Source: CBDULX01 sp965368175 (GTDB lineage Bacteria > Pseudomonadota > Gammaproteobacteria > SZUA-229). Taken from it: a stretch of DNA of 24,490 nucleotides. Shown here piece after piece: positions 16,211-24,026 of this stretch; within the stretch, counting starts at the first letter, position 1, and each line of letters opens with the position of its first letter. Where the stretch lies: NCBI GenBank assembly GCA_965368175.1, contig CBDULX010000019.1, positions 1-24,490 of the forward strand, written 5' to 3'. Position numbers and translations under genes: made by a program. The notes below the pieces were generated by a model that was not told where the DNA came from, did no database searches, and saw only the letters and a program-made list of their open reading frames with translations.

Positions 16211-16623
16211 TCAAATATGGATCTTAAATATTTTTTTTATTGTAGCATGTCTGGTCAATTCCAGATGTGATCTTAATTAGGTAAATGACCTGAATATGCA
16301 GGCTAAACGCCGTGTTAATGCGTCTGGATATCCTGTTCCTGAACAACAATGTTGTAGTTTATACACTGGCTATAATTTGTCCTGTATGCTGATTGTTATG
16401 GTCATAGCCAACCCTGCCCGGGAAGCTCTGATTAAATCCGGATACATTTAGCCAGTATAAAACAATCATGACCTGATAGAGCTTCCCCGGATATTGATTG
16501 TGGTGAAAAACATCCGTCAAGGGGACTCCCTGGATATTAATTAAAGTAGCCACGTGTCATTATTATAACCACAGTATATTAAAAAGCTGACGCTCAGTTG
16601 GAATCAACTAAATTATTGAAAAT
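16211..16623. other. Intergenic region with repeat element, divergent cyclase/ABC genes
   Basis: This 413-bp gap lies between two divergent genes and holds no convincing gene. Its main feature is the MITE-like repeat at 16420-16487. A second, degenerate copy of the core seems to lie at about 16356-16382 in the opposite sense (GTTTATACACTGGCTA against GTTTTATACTGGCTA of the repeat). The two core copies can therefore pair into a long imperfect hairpin. Short open frames crossing the repeat on both strands look spurious. Confidence 0.5.
16420..16487 (-). repeat. 68-bp MITE-like element, copy 1
   Basis: The ends are perfect 10-bp inverted repeats, GGGAAGCTCT at 16420-16429 and AGAGCTTCCC at 16478-16487. 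The similarity extends to 12 of 13 bases if the flanking GC bases are included. Read on the minus strand, the internal 44 bases align to the copy at 24433 with about seven mismatches. The core is TGATTGTTTTATACTGGCTA. There is no transposase. The terminal-repeat structure suggests a non-autonomous mobile element; the parent IS family is not assigned. Confidence 0.7.
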
Positions 16624-17505
16624 ATGGAATCTATATTAGAAGTAAAGTCACTGGTAAAGCATTTTCAGGGCGTGAATGCGGTTAATGACATCAGTTTCCA
16701 GCTGCCTGTCGGCATCTGTTTCGGATTGTTAGGCCCCAACGGCGCAGGTAAAACCACCACTGTGGAAATGCTGGAGGGGATCTTGCCGCCTACGTCCGGT
16801 GAAATCCTTTACAAAGGGCAACCCCTGGGCATGACTTTCAGGAATGAGGCCGGAATCATGTTCCAGTCCACCTCATTACAGGACTTCATGACCGTACGGG
16901 AGGCGCTGGAAATGTTTGCTCATTTTTACCCTAAAGTCAGTTCTATCGACAATTTGATTGAGATCTGTGCGCTATCTGAGTTCATCGACCGAGACACACG
17001 AAAACTCAGCGGTGGCCAACGCCAGCGCCTGCTGCTGGCGATAGCAATGATAAACCAGCCAGAAGTACTATTCCTGGATGAGCCGACTACTGGTCTCGAC
17101 CCTCAGGCCCGGCGGAATTTCTGGAATCTGGTGCAGGACATCAAGCGGCAGAAAAAAACCATTGTGCTTACCACTCACTATATGGAAGAGGCTTATCTGC
17201 TGTGTGACCAGATTGCAATCATGGACCATGGAAAGATAATCGCTATGGGAACACCCAGGGAACTACTGGCCAGGCATTTTAACGATGTCATCCTGCAGTT
17301 GCCTGCTGAAGTCTATTCCGAAGCCCTGTTCGATGATATGGATGTGTTACAGCATGACGGTATGCTGGAGTTACGAACCGGTGATGTTAACGGCACCATG
17401 CAGCGCCTGTTGCAAAAAGGCGTGGTACTGGACGGCCTGAGAATTCGAGACCGTACCCTGGAAGACCTGTTTCTTGAGCTCACTGGCAAGGATTTAAGGC
17501 AATGA
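16624..17505 (+). CDS. ABC-2 type exporter ATP-binding protein
   Basis: The ATPase half of an ABC-2 exporter of the DrrA/NodI class, 293 residues. Walker A is at 37-44 (GPNGAGKT), followed by a Q-loop (MFQST), the signature LSGGQRQRL, Walker B with VLFLDEPTTGLDP, and the switch His in TTHYMEEA. A C-terminal extension of about 80 residues, typical of this class, ends with LEDLFLELTGKDLRQ. All catalytic residues are intact. The permease gene follows with a 4-bp overlap (ATGA). The substrate cannot be deduced; relatives export drugs, polyketides or polysaccharides. Confidence 0.93.
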   Translation: MESILEVKSLVKHFQGVNAVNDISFQLPVGICFGLLGPNGAGKTTTVEMLEGILPPTSGEILYKGQPLGMTFRNEAGIMFQSTSLQDFMTVREALEMFAHFYPKVSSIDNLIEICALSEFIDRDTRKLSGGQRQRLLLAIAMINQPEVLFLDEPTTGLDPQARRNFWNLVQDIKRQKKTIVLTTHYMEEAYLLCDQIAIMDHGKIIAMGTPRELLARHFNDVILQLPAEVYSEALFDDMDVLQHDGMLELRTGDVNGTMQRLLQKGVVLDGLRIRDRTLEDLFLELTGKDLRQ

Positions 17506-18506
17506 ATCTACGACGATTAAAAGCCATTCTGGTGGCCAGAAACCGGGAATTTCTCAGGGATCATGGTGCCCTGTCCTGGAATATCCTGTTTCCAGTGCTG
17601 ATTATTATCGGCTTTGCTTTTGCATTCTCCAGCGACCAGATGGAACAGTACAAAGTGGGTGTACTGCAAAAACTATTACACAATGAATATGAACTGGCCT
17701 TCCTGAGTACTCGCTATATCCATTTTATCGAAGTGGAGAAGCTCAAGGCCATGCCCAAGGTGGAGCGGCACCAGCTTGATCTGTTGCTGGATATGGAAAA
17801 AAGGCAATACTGGATTAATGAGAGTTCACCCAAAGGTTATATGCTTGAGCGTATTCTGAAAGGCTCCGGCGGTGCAGATTATCATCGTGAGACGGTCAGC
17901 GGCCGGGAAATCCGCTATGTGGACTGGTTGGTACCCGGTGTACTGGCCATGAATATGATGTTCAGTGCTCTGTTCGGAGTGGGTTATGTGATTGTTCGTT
18001 ATAGAAAAAATGGGGTACTCAAACGGCTCAGGGCGACTCCCATCAGCGCCCTGGAGTTTTTGACGGCCCAGGTGATATCACGGATGTGGCTGATACTGGC
18101 GATTACCCTGATTGTGTATCTGGGTATGGATATGATCATCGGTTTTAGTATGTATGGCAGTGTTTTCAGCCTGTTTCTGGTGTTTGCACTGGGTGCTTTC
18201 TGTTTGATTAGTCTGGGGCTGGTTGTGGCGGCCCGGATTCGTTCGGAAGAGATGGCTGGAGGCTTGCTGAATATGGTGTCCTGGCCGATGATTTTCCTGT
18301 CCGGCGTGTGGTTTTCACTGGAAGGCCTGCAGCCCTGGGTGCAGAAAATGGCCCTGATTTTTCCATTGACGCACATTATAGAGGCCTCTCGTGCTATTAT
18401 GATTGACGGCGTCGGGCTAACCGGTGTCATGACACACATTATTGTGCTTCTGGTCATGAGTGTGTGTTTTCTGCTTCTTGGTGCATACAGTTTTCGTTGG
18501 GAATAG
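17502..18506 (+). CDS. ABC-2 type exporter permease
   Basis: The membrane half of the exporter, 334 residues. One transmembrane helix lies near the N-terminus (ILFPVLIIIGFAFAF), followed by a polar domain of about 120 residues, then five hydrophobic spans from about 145 to 330. The segment YVDWLVPGVLAMNMMFSALFG followed by RYRKNGVLKRLRATPISALE is characteristic of ABC-2 permeases. Its start overlaps the ATPase stop. A short GAAGC-A-GCTTC dyad follows the stop but has no T-run. Confidence 0.92.
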   Translation: MNLRRLKAILVARNREFLRDHGALSWNILFPVLIIIGFAFAFSSDQMEQYKVGVLQKLLHNEYELAFLSTRYIHFIEVEKLKAMPKVERHQLDLLLDMEKRQYWINESSPKGYMLERILKGSGGADYHRETVSGREIRYVDWLVPGVLAMNMMFSALFGVGYVIVRYRKNGVLKRLRATPISALEFLTAQVISRMWLILAITLIVYLGMDMIIGFSMYGSVFSLFLVFALGAFCLISLGLVVAARIRSEEMAGGLLNMVSWPMIFLSGVWFSLEGLQPWVQKMALIFPLTHIIEASRAIMIDGVGLTGVMTHIIVLLVMSVCFLLLGAYSFRWE

Positions 18507-18548
18507 CCCTGAAGCAGCTTCTCCCTAAATTGGTAAAGGTTAAATAAT

Positions 18549-18953
18549 ATGTTAGGACTTACTGAAGAGCGACAGATAATAATGACCCAGAAGGTTATGC
18601 AATGCCTGGATGACTGGGGTCTGTCTGCCATAGAACAGGTCAGTGTGCTGGATTTGCCAGATGGTACTAGAACACGTAAATTACGTGCTTATCATGAAAA
18701 TACTCCGTTCCCGGATCATCCAGATGTTGAATATCGAGTGATCCGTTTGCTGGGTATCATCGATGCATTGCGCACCAGTTATCCCAAAAACCCAACCATG
18801 GGCGGACGCTGGATGAAGATGCCACATCGGCGTTTTCAGAATCGTACTCCACTGCAGACCATGCTGGAAGATGGTGGTAATGGTGTAACTGCAGTGCTGG
18901 CGGAACTGGATTGTAGTTACGCCTGGGATTTGACAGGTTCAGGACGTAAATAA
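18549..18953 (+). CDS. MbcA/ParS/Xre-type antitoxin-like protein without a toxin partner
   Basis: A 134-residue soluble protein. The C-terminal part, about 85-130 (GGRWMKMPHRRFQNRTPL, then MLEDGGNGVTAVLAELD), resembles the toxin-binding domain DUF2384 of MbcA/ParS/Xre antitoxins, where a conserved Gly-Gly and the Pro-Leu-x-x-Met segment contact a RES-domain toxin. The N-terminal part has no clear helix-turn-helix. No RES toxin gene lies beside it; the neighbours are an ABC exporter and tusA. It may be an orphan regulator rather than an antitoxin. The family call is moderate. Confidence 0.6.
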   Translation: MLGLTEERQIIMTQKVMQCLDDWGLSAIEQVSVLDLPDGTRTRKLRAYHENTPFPDHPDVEYRVIRLLGIIDALRTSYPKNPTMGGRWMKMPHRRFQNRTPLQTMLEDGGNGVTAVLAELDCSYAWDLTGSGRK

Positions 18954-19055
18954 ACCTGAAGTAAAAAATACTGGCCGGTAAAACAGGGATTGTTTTGCCC
19001 GCGGGGTTTTGCTTTATCAGATGTTCAGGGGCTTCCTGGTAGATGAGGTTAACGT

Positions 19056-19286
19056 ATGCTGGAGTTTGAGCACGAACTGGATGCACGGGATGAGAGCTGC
19101 CCGGGGCCAGTGATTAAAACCAAACAGCGATTGTTGAGCATGAATACTGGAGAAGTGTTACATGTTATGGCAACCGATCGAAATGCTGCTGAAGATATTG
19201 CTCTGTTACTGGCAACCCTGCATGATGAACTTGTGAAGAGTGATTTAAAGGATTCAGTTTTCCATTTCTATATCCGTAAAAAATAA
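19056..19286 (+). CDS. tusA: TusA-family sulfur carrier protein
   Basis: A 76-residue sulfur-carrier protein. The persulfide-carrying Cys15 is in the CPGP motif (ESCPGPVIKTKQRL), and the fold segments VLHVMATDRNAAEDI and SVFHFYIRK follow. In sulfur oxidisers TusA passes sulfane sulfur between rhodaneses, DsrEFH and the sHdr system; in others it serves tRNA thiolation. No dsr, rhodanese or hdr genes are adjacent, so which role applies is open. GAGG at 19045-19048 lies seven bases before the ATG. The stop is only 5 bp from the convergent phhB stop. Confidence 0.85.
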   Translation: MLEFEHELDARDESCPGPVIKTKQRLLSMNTGEVLHVMATDRNAAEDIALLLATLHDELVKSDLKDSVFHFYIRKK

Positions 19287-19291
19287 GTCCA

Positions 19292-19639
19292 TTATATTCC
19301 TTCTGTAAATGCCCGGTCAGTACGCGCAGCCAGTATAAAGTCGTTGATATGCAGTCCACCTGTCTTATGTGTCCACCAGCGCACACTGACTTTGCCCCAT
19401 TCCAGCAGTATTGACGGGTGATGATCAGCCTGTTCAGCGAGTTCTCCTATTCGATTAGTAAACGCCAGGGCATCAGAAAAATTTTTAAATTTAAAGCTAC
19501 GCACTAATTGTGGTTGTGGTGTGGATTGGTCTATTTTCCAGTTATCCAGTTGATCCAGCAGATTTACCAGTTCCTGCTGTTCCAGCTGGTAGCCCTCATT
19601 GATAATTGTTTCGGGTGTCCTGTCTGAAAGCTGGCTCAT
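19292..19639 (-). CDS. phhB: Pterin-4a-carbinolamine dehydratase
   Basis: This enzyme dehydrates 4a-hydroxytetrahydrobiopterin formed by aromatic amino-acid hydroxylases, or acts in other pterin chemistry. The motif ADHHPSILLEWGKVSV, followed by WWTHKTGGLHINDF, contains the active-site His-His-Pro and the later His. I start it at ATG 19639 (115 residues) because GAGGA lies eight bases before it; an in-frame ATG at 19657 would add six residues but has no ribosome site. No phenylalanine hydroxylase gene is in the window. It converges on tusA and is divergent from the gene at 19755. Confidence 0.93.
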   Translation of the reverse strand: MSQLSDRTPETIINEGYQLEQQELVNLLDQLDNWKIDQSTPQPQLVRSFKFKNFSDALAFTNRIGELAEQADHHPSILLEWGKVSVRWWTHKTGGLHINDFILAARTDRAFTEGI

Positions 19640-19754
19640 TGTAGTGTCCTCACTCATCTAACTGGGTGGATATTCAACTATGACCATAGATAATGTAAAC
19701 CATTCAAGCAGAATATGCTGAATCATTCAATTTGTTAACTATCAGGCAGTATGT

Positions 19755-20111
19755 GTGGCTGAAGCATATAAAATAATTAATCGTGAGTCAGATCAATCGG
19801 TAAGGCTGGAATTTACTGGTGTATTTGAAGGCAAAGAAATTGTCTGGCATGCCAGCATCAAAACCCTGTATGCCTGCTTCCTGGAACAACAGGCATCAGT
19901 GACAGCCAGTATGAGAGTTGCGAAATTACATCAGTTTATTGATATTAAATATTGTAATAACGCCTACCAGGTGGAAATAGGCCTGAATTTAAATCAAATT
20001 GATGAGCCAGCGATAAAGAGGGCTATAATCATGATGAGAAAGTACAAACGACTTCACCTTGGTCGGCATGAATATGGTGAAGCTATTCAATTTAAAATTG
20101 AGACAGATTAG
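19755..20111 (+). CDS. Conserved hypothetical protein upstream of ParA-like ATPase
   Basis: A 118-residue soluble protein I do not recognise. It starts at GTG 19755 with AGG eight bases before it; no in-frame ATG is usable. The N-terminal half looks beta-rich with a repeated hydrophobic pattern (SVRLEFTGVFEGKEIVWHAS), and the C-terminal part is basic (IIMMRKYKRLHLGRHEYG). No signal or membrane segment is present. It ends 5 bp before the ParA-like gene, so they are almost surely co-transcribed and may work together, for example as an adaptor or cargo link for the ATPase. That role is inference. Confidence 0.65.
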   Translation: MAEAYKIINRESDQSVRLEFTGVFEGKEIVWHASIKTLYACFLEQQASVTASMRVAKLHQFIDIKYCNNAYQVEIGLNLNQIDEPAIKRAIIMMRKYKRLHLGRHEYGEAIQFKIETD

Positions 20112-20116
20112 CCTGT

Positions 20117-20773
20117 ATGCAGCGTATTGTCATCATCAATACAAAAGGGGGGTGTGGTAAGACCACAATCGCGACCAATCTGGCCAGTTTTTATGCAGGC
20201 AAAGGTAAAAATACTGCACTTTACGACTATGACCCCCAGTCATCCAGCATGAGATGGATGCGGGTCAGGGGCCATGATCATGAAGCTGCTGATATATATG
20301 GTGTTACGGCCTACAAGAACGCCAAGGGTGTTACCAAAAGCTGGCAGCTGCGTATGCCGGCAGAAACCGAACGAGTTATTGTTGATACACCGCCAGGCCT
20401 CAAGGGTCCGGACCTGCTAGATCAGTTAAAAGGTGCCAATGCCATTATTATTCCTGTATTACCTTCATCCATAGATATGTACGCAACTGCGGATTTTATT
20501 CGCGATCTGCTACTGGGCGCTAAAGTTCGTACACAAAAAGTACGCCTCGCCATTGTTGCTAATCGCATCAAGAAAAACACCCATGCTTTTGCTGCCCTCG
20601 AGCGGTTTCTAAATACTCTAAGTATCCCTGTGGTGGCTAGATTGCGTGACACTCAGAATTATGTACGGGCTGCTGAGGCTGGCCTGGGCATTCACGAGCT
20701 AAAGCACCAGCCAGTTTATGTCGATAAAATGCACTGGGTATCCATCTATAACTGGCTGGAAAATATCGAATAG
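20117..20773 (+). CDS. Orphan ParA-family ATPase
   Basis: A 218-residue ATPase of the ParA/MinD group. The deviant Walker A NTKGGCGKTT is at 8-17 with the signature Lys10, Walker A' at ALYDYDPQSSS, and Walker B at VIVDTPPG. There is no N-terminal DNA-binding extension, which suits the short ParA class used for partitioning plasmids or positioning protein cargoes. No parB gene, parS-like repeats or other plasmid genes are nearby, so it may position a cellular component rather than segregate DNA. The unknown gene 5 bp upstream is the obvious partner candidate. Confidence 0.87.
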   Translation: MQRIVIINTKGGCGKTTIATNLASFYAGKGKNTALYDYDPQSSSMRWMRVRGHDHEAADIYGVTAYKNAKGVTKSWQLRMPAETERVIVDTPPGLKGPDLLDQLKGANAIIIPVLPSSIDMYATADFIRDLLLGAKVRTQKVRLAIVANRIKKNTHAFAALERFLNTLSIPVVARLRDTQNYVRAAEAGLGIHELKHQPVYVDKMHWVSIYNWLENIE

Positions 20774-20796
20774 GGCCTGAGCAGGGTGCCTGACAA

Positions 20797-21489
20797 TCAA
20801 CTGTAATTGGTGCTGTGCTGGTGGATTATGCCGGGTGTGGTGTCTGGGTAATCATGCAGCGCAGGAACATCGGGCAGTGGTGCACCAGTGTTCATATACT
20901 GTACGATGAATGACCAGTAACCGGTGAGTGCCTGTGGGCTGCTGAAAGTATTGGCCAGACAGATGACTTCATGGCTGGTTTTGTGAACCAGTATCAGACG
21001 GGTTTTGCGTTTCCCAAACAGGTTTTTGAGATGGTCGATCTTACCCTGGAATTCATCGTAACTGATTTCCTGTATTTTCGGTAGCAGGCTCCTGGTTGGG
21101 AGCAGTAGCTTATGTTGTTTGCGGTCGAAACAAATAACTCGAGCCGTATAGGCCTTGATAAAAATATACAGTAGAGGGATAGCCAGCAGGCCAACTAATG
21201 TAATTGTATGGGGTTGATTGGCCAGGGGATTAATTAAAAATTGCTCAAGTAACTGATTGTATTGATCCGAATTCAGAATTTCATAAATGGCCAGTGCGGA
21301 TGTTGCAAGGGCAGCCAGAGCCAGTGCCAGAATGATGTAGAGCCTGATAAAAGGCTTTGAATCTGGCAACAGGGTGCAGAATTTATGGTCATCGAGCTGG
21401 CGCGCATTCGGGTGCCAGAAGGGCTGCATAATGGTTTGGGGGAGGTCGACATTTTTTAAATCCGTATTTTTGCGCCAGAAAAGCGGCAT
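20797..21489 (-). CDS. Unknown two-span membrane protein
   Basis: A 230-residue protein I cannot assign. A polar N-terminus of about 48 residues precedes two hydrophobic spans, at about 49-70 (Ala/Leu-rich) and 94-115. They are separated by an Asn/Gln-rich loop. The C-terminal part (VICFDRKQHKLLLPTRSLL, then RLILVHKTSHEVICL) has the beta-strand alternation of a PH-like or YcxB-like cytoplasmic domain; this comparison is tentative. It ends with a Pro/His-rich tail. AAGAGAA lies before the ATG. It converges on the ParA-like gene, with 23 bp between stops. Confidence 0.65.
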   Translation of the reverse strand: MPLFWRKNTDLKNVDLPQTIMQPFWHPNARQLDDHKFCTLLPDSKPFIRLYIILALALAALATSALAIYEILNSDQYNQLLEQFLINPLANQPHTITLVGLLAIPLLYIFIKAYTARVICFDRKQHKLLLPTRSLLPKIQEISYDEFQGKIDHLKNLFGKRKTRLILVHKTSHEVICLANTFSSPQALTGYWSFIVQYMNTGAPLPDVPALHDYPDTTPGIIHQHSTNYS

Positions 21490-21806
21490 CGGCTATTCTC
21501 TTTGTTAATAAAATGAAAAGTATGATTCAAATAAACAATGACTTCAAATGGTTATCGTTTATTTTTGTATACTACTTGGCAGTTAGGGGTAAAATTTTAA
21601 TCCCTGTGCAGGATTTACATGATAGGTTATGTTTATTCTATACTAAATTTAAATAGTGCCAGGCCAGCAACGGTAACTATAGAAAAGCTGAACGTCTGGA
21701 CCGGAAAATTGACCGGATAGTGCAAAAGATAGAAAAAATGGAAAGGCAGCTGAAGCAGCAGAAACAGCAAGATAAAGTTAATTACCGCCGATAAAGAATT
21801 TATAAC
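21490..21806. other. Intergenic region before pyk with open-frame remnants
   Basis: 317 bp between divergent genes. The first half is AT-rich and contains a TATACT that could be a -10, without a good -35. The second half is translatable in two overlapping frames. One frame has ATG at 21619 with AGGA five bases upstream and runs 33 codons to TAG at 21718-21720. The other is open from 21657 to TAA at 21792-21794 and encodes a Lys/Arg/Gln-rich coiled-coil stretch without a normal start codon. Confidence 0.45.
21619..21794 (+). pseudogene. Possible frameshifted small coiled-coil ORF upstream of pyk
   Basis: ATG 21619 has a credible ribosome site (AGGA, five-base spacing) but its frame stops at 21720. 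The overlapping frame (21657-21794) reads like genuine protein: charged heptads such as KAERLDRKIDRIVQKIEKM followed by Gln/Lys repeats. It lacks an ATG or good GTG. A single frame change between about 21657 and 21715 would join them into a product of about 58 residues. It could instead be a decayed gene, a programmed shift, or chance. The 3' end is 12 bp before pyk. Confidence 0.3.
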
Positions 21807-23267
21807 ATGCAAAATACCAGTGTCGAAATGTCACCACTCAGGTGGCGACGAACAAAAATTATCGCCACCATTGGTCCGGCCAGTCAGTCAGAAAAGAAGA
21901 TTGAGAAACTGCTGGGGCTAGGGGTAAATCTGTTCCGCATCAATATGTCCCATGGTGACCATGAACAGCATCGGGCTATGGTGAAACGAATCCGTCTAAT
22001 TACCCGGCGACTGAACCGGCATGTAGCTATATTGATGGACCTGTGCGGGCCCAAAATCCGTGTTGGCACCTTCGATAATGGCTCCATGATGCTTAAGGAA
22101 GGCGATTCGGTTGTAGTGAACTGCATTAAATGCCAGGGCCCCGGTGTTATACATTCCCAGTATCAGGATCTCTATAAAGACGTAAAGTCGGCCGATCGCA
22201 TCCTGCTGGATGATGGCAATATCGAGCTGGAAGTCGAAAAGGTGGTGGATAAGACTGTGCATTGCCGAGTGATCTATGGCGGTAAGCTGTCCGATAACAA
22301 GGGCATGAACCTGCCGGATTCCGAGGTATCGACCAGCTCATTCACCGATAAGGATAAAAAAGACGCCGAACTGGCAATCGAGCTGGAGGCAGATTTCCTG
22401 GCACTGAGTTTTGTTCGCAATGAAATGGATATACAGGCGCTGAATCAGTTCCTGGTCAGTCGGGGAGCAGACATCCCCGTGATTGCCAAAATTGAAAAAC
22501 CCGAAGCGGTGACTAACATCGATGCCATACTCGAGGAATCCTATGGCATCATGGTGGCCAGGGGTGACCTGGGAATCGAGTTGCCGGCACAGAAGGTGCC
22601 ATTAATACAGAGAGAACTGATCAGTCGGGCCCGTTTAGTCAATAAGCCGGTGATCGTTGCCACTCAGATGCTGGAATCCATGATCAGCAATTCCAGGCCG
22701 ACCCGGGCCGAGGTAAGCGATGTAGCGAATGCAGCACTGCTGGGGACTGATGCAGTAATGCTGTCGGCCGAAACCGCCAGTGGTAAATACCCGATGAAAG
22801 CTGTAAAAATGATGGATTCCGTACTCAGGGAAATTGAGCAATATCAGTGGCTGCAGGACAGTTTTGTCAGTATTGCAGATGAGCGTCGCCAGCGGGACTT
22901 ATCATCAGTACGTAAAGCGGTGGCACACGCTGTTACTACACTGGCCAGAGAGCTCAATCTGCTGGGTATAGTGATACCTACGATGAGTGGAACAACAGCC
23001 AGGATCCTTGCCGCCGACCGTCCTTTGGCTCCCCTGCTGGCAGTATGTGGCAATGAGCGGATTTCTCGTCGCCTGGCCCTGCACTGGGGTATAGTCACCC
23101 TGGACTCTCAGCTACATGCGTGGGGAGACTGGAAAGATCTGTGTGATATTATTTGTGATAAATTTGAATACAGTCATGAAGGTAACAGCGTTTTACTGGT
23201 GTCCGGGTTTAATGATGATCCGCTATTGAATGAACCAGTAATGAAAATTGTCAGGCTGAATAAATAA
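21807..23267 (+). CDS. pyk: Pyruvate kinase
   Basis: Transfers phosphate from phosphoenolpyruvate to ADP, the last step of glycolysis. The 486 residues match the family length. RRTKIIATIGPAS opens the barrel. FRINMSHG (44-50 region) supplies Arg44, Asn46 and Ser48; the common Phe of NFSHG is Met here. DLCGPKIRVG, PVIAKIEKPEAV with the catalytic Lys, MVARGDLGIELP and IVATQMLESM complete the active site. The C-terminal allosteric domain is present (TMSGTTARILAADRP). The ribosome site is weak (AAAG). It is followed 15 bp later by the J-domain gene, probably in one transcript. Confidence 0.95.
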   Translation: MQNTSVEMSPLRWRRTKIIATIGPASQSEKKIEKLLGLGVNLFRINMSHGDHEQHRAMVKRIRLITRRLNRHVAILMDLCGPKIRVGTFDNGSMMLKEGDSVVVNCIKCQGPGVIHSQYQDLYKDVKSADRILLDDGNIELEVEKVVDKTVHCRVIYGGKLSDNKGMNLPDSEVSTSSFTDKDKKDAELAIELEADFLALSFVRNEMDIQALNQFLVSRGADIPVIAKIEKPEAVTNIDAILEESYGIMVARGDLGIELPAQKVPLIQRELISRARLVNKPVIVATQMLESMISNSRPTRAEVSDVANAALLGTDAVMLSAETASGKYPMKAVKMMDSVLREIEQYQWLQDSFVSIADERRQRDLSSVRKAVAHAVTTLARELNLLGIVIPTMSGTTARILAADRPLAPLLAVCGNERISRRLALHWGIVTLDSQLHAWGDWKDLCDIICDKFEYSHEGNSVLLVSGFNDDPLLNEPVMKIVRLNK

Positions 23268-23282
23268 TTCAAGGGAACTGTA

Positions 23283-24011
23283 TTGGGTAGAATACTGTTA
23301 ATACTGCTGCTGGTGTCAGCCGTTGTGGTGTTTATATACAGGCTGGGTGAAATGTCCAGCCAACAACGAATGCGGGTACTTAAATGGCTGGCTTTAATAT
23401 TACTGGTCGCCCTGTTCGTTGGGCTGGCTGCTACCGGCCGACTGAGCTGGCTGTTTGCATTAATAGCTTCCATTACGCCTTTGCTGCCACGCATTGTTAA
23501 CTGGCTGTTGAAAGTCGCAGCACCATTGTATCCCCTGTTCGGTTTTTTTAAATCACGGGGCATGGCCGGCGGCCCGACTATTCAAACGGAATTTTTCCGG
23601 ATGGTAGTGGATTTTCTCAAAGGTGGTATGGATGGTCAGGTACTCAAGGGAGAGTTTCAGGGGCGCCGACTGGCAGAACTGAGCCTGGAAGAGTTAATGC
23701 GTCTTATGGTCTCAGTAACTCAGGTGGACCAGGAATCTGCAGCCCTGCTGGCGGCATTTATGGATCGCTATCATAGTGGCTGGCGCCAGAGTTATGGTGA
23801 AGCTGGTCAGCAGTCTCAAAACTGGCAAAGTCATGGCGAAATGAGTGAGCAGGAAGCGCGGGAAATTTTGGGGGTATCTGAGCAGGCCACCGAGCAGGAA
23901 ATACAGAAAGCCCACCGCAGGCTGATTCAGAAGTTACATCCAGATCGCGGTGGTTCTGATTATCTGGCTGCAAAAATTAATCATGCCCGGGATCGTCTGC
24001 TCAAATCCTGA
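23283..24011 (+). CDS. Membrane-anchored protein with C-terminal J domain
   Basis: A 242-residue inner-membrane protein with hydrophobic spans at about 3-19, 33-50 and possibly 55-88. A soluble middle domain of about 85 residues follows, then a J domain at the extreme C-terminus (about 187-242) with the DnaK-activating HPD at 219-221 (QKLHPDRGG). C-terminal J domains on membrane anchors resemble DjlA and Tim14-type co-chaperones that recruit DnaK to the membrane. The start is TTG at 23283, with AAGGGA seven bases before it; no upstream ATG fits. Its client is unknown. The stop codon is embedded in a hairpin shared with the convergent gene. Confidence 0.82.
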   Translation: MGRILLILLLVSAVVVFIYRLGEMSSQQRMRVLKWLALILLVALFVGLAATGRLSWLFALIASITPLLPRIVNWLLKVAAPLYPLFGFFKSRGMAGGPTIQTEFFRMVVDFLKGGMDGQVLKGEFQGRRLAELSLEELMRLMVSVTQVDQESAALLAAFMDRYHSGWRQSYGEAGQQSQNWQSHGEMSEQEAREILGVSEQATEQEIQKAHRRLIQKLHPDRGGSDYLAAKINHARDRLLKS

Positions 24012-24023
24012 TATCTTATCAGG
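24007..24023. terminator. Hairpin between convergent J-domain and hypothetical genes
   Basis: CCTGATA (24007-24013) pairs perfectly with TATCAGG (24017-24023) around a TCT loop. It includes the stop codon of the J-domain gene and sits 3 bp from the stop of the converging gene. T-runs are poor, so it is a weak bidirectional terminator candidate. Confidence 0.4.
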
Positions 24024-24026
24024 CAG

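Noticed and set aside
16359..16553. Minus-strand 64-codon frame and a plus-strand frame of about 50 codons from 16296 across the repeat
   Set aside because: Both simply translate the MITE-like element and its flanks; neither has a convincing ribosome site.
17999..18631. A 210-codon minus-strand frame over the ABC permease
   Set aside because: It is antisense to a clear ABC-2 permease and has no family features.
18975..19015. Terminator candidate between the MbcA-like gene and tusA
   Set aside because: AAAACA-GGGAT-TGTTTT can pair, but the stem is AT-rich and the following GC-rich CCCGCGGG palindrome is not followed by a clean T-run.
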